Assembly: GCA_903936645.1 (NCBI GenBank)
Contig: CAIZWI010000065.1
Span: 1-35,091 of the forward strand
Source of the DNA: an uncultured Verrucomicrobia subdivision 3 bacterium
GTDB lineage: Bacteria; Verrucomicrobiota; Verrucomicrobiia; Limisphaerales; UBA11358
DNA length: 35,091 nucleotides
Direction of reading: 5' to 3'
Under the pieces are notes generated by a model, which was given only the letters and a program-made list of their open reading frames with translations, did not search any database and was not told the DNA's origin. Shown here in pieces: positions 33,911 through 35,091 of this stretch. Each line of letters opens with the position of its first letter. The first letter of the stretch is position 1. The translations under genes and the position numbers were made by a program.

Positions 33911-34537
33911 ATGCTATATTCCGAACTCATCCCGGCCACCGAGCCGAACTCCCGACGGCTCCTGATCATGCTCCACGGCTTGGGCGACAGTCTCGAAGGC
34001 TTCCGCTGGCTGCCCGCCGCCCTGCGCCTGCCCGCCATGAATTACCTGCTCGTCAATGCCCCCGACGATTATTACGGCGGCTTTTCCTGGTTTGATCTGA
34101 ACCAACCCGCCCCGGGCGTGGAACGCAGCCGGAAACTGCTCGTTGCCTTGCTGGAAGATGTGGCGGCCCGGGGCTTCCCGCCCGAACAAATCACCCTGTG
34201 CGGCTTTTCCCAAGGCTGCCTCATGACCCTCGAAGTCGGGCTCAGTTATCCTCATAAGCTGGCGGGCTTGATTGGCATCAGCGGCTGGGTGCTCGACCCC
34301 GAGAAATTAATCCGCGAGCTCCCGCCGGCGGGACGGCAACAACGCGTGCTCATGACCCACGGCACCCAGGATCCCCTCATCCCCATCGCCAAGGTCCGCC
34401 TGCAAATCCCCCTCCTCCAGGCCGCCGGCATCTCGGTAACCTGGCAGGAATTTGTCAAGGACCACACCATCGCCGGCGCGGCCGAGATTTCTGTGATTCG
34501 CGAATTCATCCGCGCCGGATACCCACCGGCGCCTTGA
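33911..34537 (+). CDS. Carboxylesterase/phospholipase-type alpha/beta hydrolase
   Basis: A 208-residue alpha/beta hydrolase of the phospholipase/carboxylesterase family (acyl-protein thioesterase-like). The oxyanion-hole region is RLLIMLHGLGDSLEGF (16-31). The nucleophile elbow is LCGFSQGC with Ser100, the acid Asp154 is in HGTQDPLIPIAKV, and the base His185 is in FVKDHTIAGA. The spacing is right for a complete triad. No signal peptide is present, so it is cytoplasmic. Family members hydrolyse short-chain esters or lysophospholipids. It starts 11 bases after the haem-protein stop, so the two may share a transcript, and it converges on the small gene at 34554. Confidence 0.9.
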   Translation: MLYSELIPATEPNSRRLLIMLHGLGDSLEGFRWLPAALRLPAMNYLLVNAPDDYYGGFSWFDLNQPAPGVERSRKLLVALLEDVAARGFPPEQITLCGFSQGCLMTLEVGLSYPHKLAGLIGISGWVLDPEKLIRELPPAGRQQRVLMTHGTQDPLIPIAKVRLQIPLLQAAGISVTWQEFVKDHTIAGAAEISVIREFIRAGYPPAP

Positions 34538-34553
34538 ATACCTCACGCCGCCC

Positions 34554-34754
34554 TTACTTCGTGCGGCCATGTTTGTGCCACGTCGTCTGGCTGCCCGGAC
34601 GGCTGGTCGCCTGCCAGTCCACCGCCCCGGCCACGATCCGGCGCATCTGGCCAAACCACCAGGCCGCCCGGACCTGCCGGTCATCGGGATGCCCGGCCGT
34701 CGGACGGCGTTGAATGCTGTTAAAGCCCAGTTCGAGTTGTTGGTTGTTCGTCAT
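34554..34754 (-). CDS. Small conserved protein of unknown function (RAAWWF type)
   Basis: A 66-residue basic protein, MTNNQQLELGFNSIQRRPTA followed by a centre DRQVRAAWWFGQMRRIVAGA and VDWQ. From memory, short verrucomicrobial proteins with LELxFN near the start and RAxWWFxQMRxxVDxAxDWQ in the middle are common, so this is likely a real gene; that could not be checked here. The aromatic-basic core looks like one amphipathic helix. There is no signal peptide or cysteine. Upstream on its strand is an AT-rich region with TTAAT repeats and a perfect 12-bp inverted repeat, which suits a separately regulated gene. Function unknown. Confidence 0.65.
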   Translation of the reverse strand: MTNNQQLELGFNSIQRRPTAGHPDDRQVRAAWWFGQMRRIVAGAVDWQATSRPGSQTTWHKHGRTK

Positions 34755-35091
34755 AATTGGTTAAGGTGTTAATTCGTTAATGCGTTTGTTTGCTTCATTA
34801 ATTCATTCATCCATTGATTAATGACGACTCCATCCTCGCAGGGGACCCTGGACATCCGCTGTCCAGGGTCCAAAATAATTGAAAATATTTTCCGGCCGCA
34901 AATCCCGCCTTTAAAACTGTTTAAACCACTAGTTTATCACGTTTTCCAATCGAACCAACCGCTTTTCACTCGTTTTGCCTTAACGTCTGTCACCCATTTT
35001 GATGCAGCGCGACACACGTGCTGCAGAACCGTTCGGCCGGGTTTCCCTTTACAAAAGCATCGTTCCCAAGCCGACCTCCTCAACGGCCCTA
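34755..35091. other. AT-rich non-coding end of window
   Basis: About 337 bases with no credible gene. Nearest the small gene is a low-complexity stretch of TTAATTC/ATTAATG-like units (34758-34825). Then comes the 12-bp inverted repeat (34843-34871) and a 12-bp AT palindrome GAAAATATTTTC (34881-34892). The remainder has AT-rich stretches (for example TTTAAAACTGTTTAAACC) that could contain promoters for the small gene or for a gene beyond the window. No RNA gene was recognised. Confidence 0.5.
34843..34871. repeat. Perfect 12-bp inverted repeat
   Basis: GGACCCTGGACA (34843-34854), loop TCCGC, TGTCCAGGGTCC (34860-34871). It lies 89 bases upstream of the small minus-strand gene. There is no T-tract on either strand, so it is a poor terminator. 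An operator, an RNA hairpin in the leader, or a remnant of a palindromic element are all possible. Confidence 0.7.

Noticed and set aside
1..35091. CRISPR array, insertion sequence or prophage
   Set aside because: No regularly spaced direct repeats, transposase, integrase or phage structural genes were seen anywhere in the window.

Overview
The window looks like chromosomal DNA from a member of the Verrucomicrobiota, probably a Limisphaerales/Pedosphaeraceae-type organism. This is inferred from the gene families, not from a marker gene. The pointers are a complete Bat (MoxR/VWA) operon in the verrucomicrobial style, a PEP-CTERM protein, a [18 protein letters not shown] pseudopilin next to a large autotransporter-associated beta-strand repeat protein, a GTP-type PEPCK, and a small RAAWWF-type protein. 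GC content is high, most starts lack a clear Shine-Dalgarno sequence, and many genes overlap by ATGA/GTGA.

Layout. 1-178 is the 3' end of a LysR-type regulator. 322-8589 is an eight-gene operon (MoxR, DUF58, DUF4381-like, BatA, BatB, BatC, BatD, BatE). Every junction from DUF58 onward overlaps, so the products are probably made together as one membrane complex. 8591-11979 runs on the minus strand: an exported sugar phosphate isomerase/epimerase-like protein, a tiny PEP-CTERM protein with its own promoter and terminator, and PEP carboxykinase. 12343-16708 holds the pseudopilin and the 1121-residue repeat protein, closed by a strong terminator. 16903-17543 is a VapBC-type module whose toxin gene carries an in-frame TAG. 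17602-19338 is a membrane protein of unknown function. 19687-20094 is RNase P RNA, with a visible sigma-70-like promoter and a perfect 14-bp P1 helix.

20171-25782 holds a GHL10-type glycoside hydrolase, a divergent KimA-like potassium transporter, and a coupled pair of 5-formyl-THF cyclo-ligase and RarA. 25783-26214 is a structured non-coding stretch ending in a strong minus-strand terminator just upstream of rarA, a plausible small-RNA locus. 26215-30593 is a three-gene minus-strand operon. L-lysine 6-aminotransferase and an ALDH7-type dehydrogenase are clear. The third gene is a divergent DUF1338/VOC-like protein. Together they suggest lysine breakdown through 2-aminoadipate. Divergent from it is a P1B-4 type metal-exporting ATPase (30787-33144), followed by a haem-binding CxxCH protein, a serine carboxylesterase, a small conserved minus-strand protein and an AT-rich tail with a perfect 12-bp inverted repeat.

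No CRISPR array, intact insertion sequence, rRNA or tRNA was recognised. The least explained parts are the non-coding block at 25783-26214, the broken toxin gene, the third gene of the lysine operon, and several clean inverted repeats in promoter regions.
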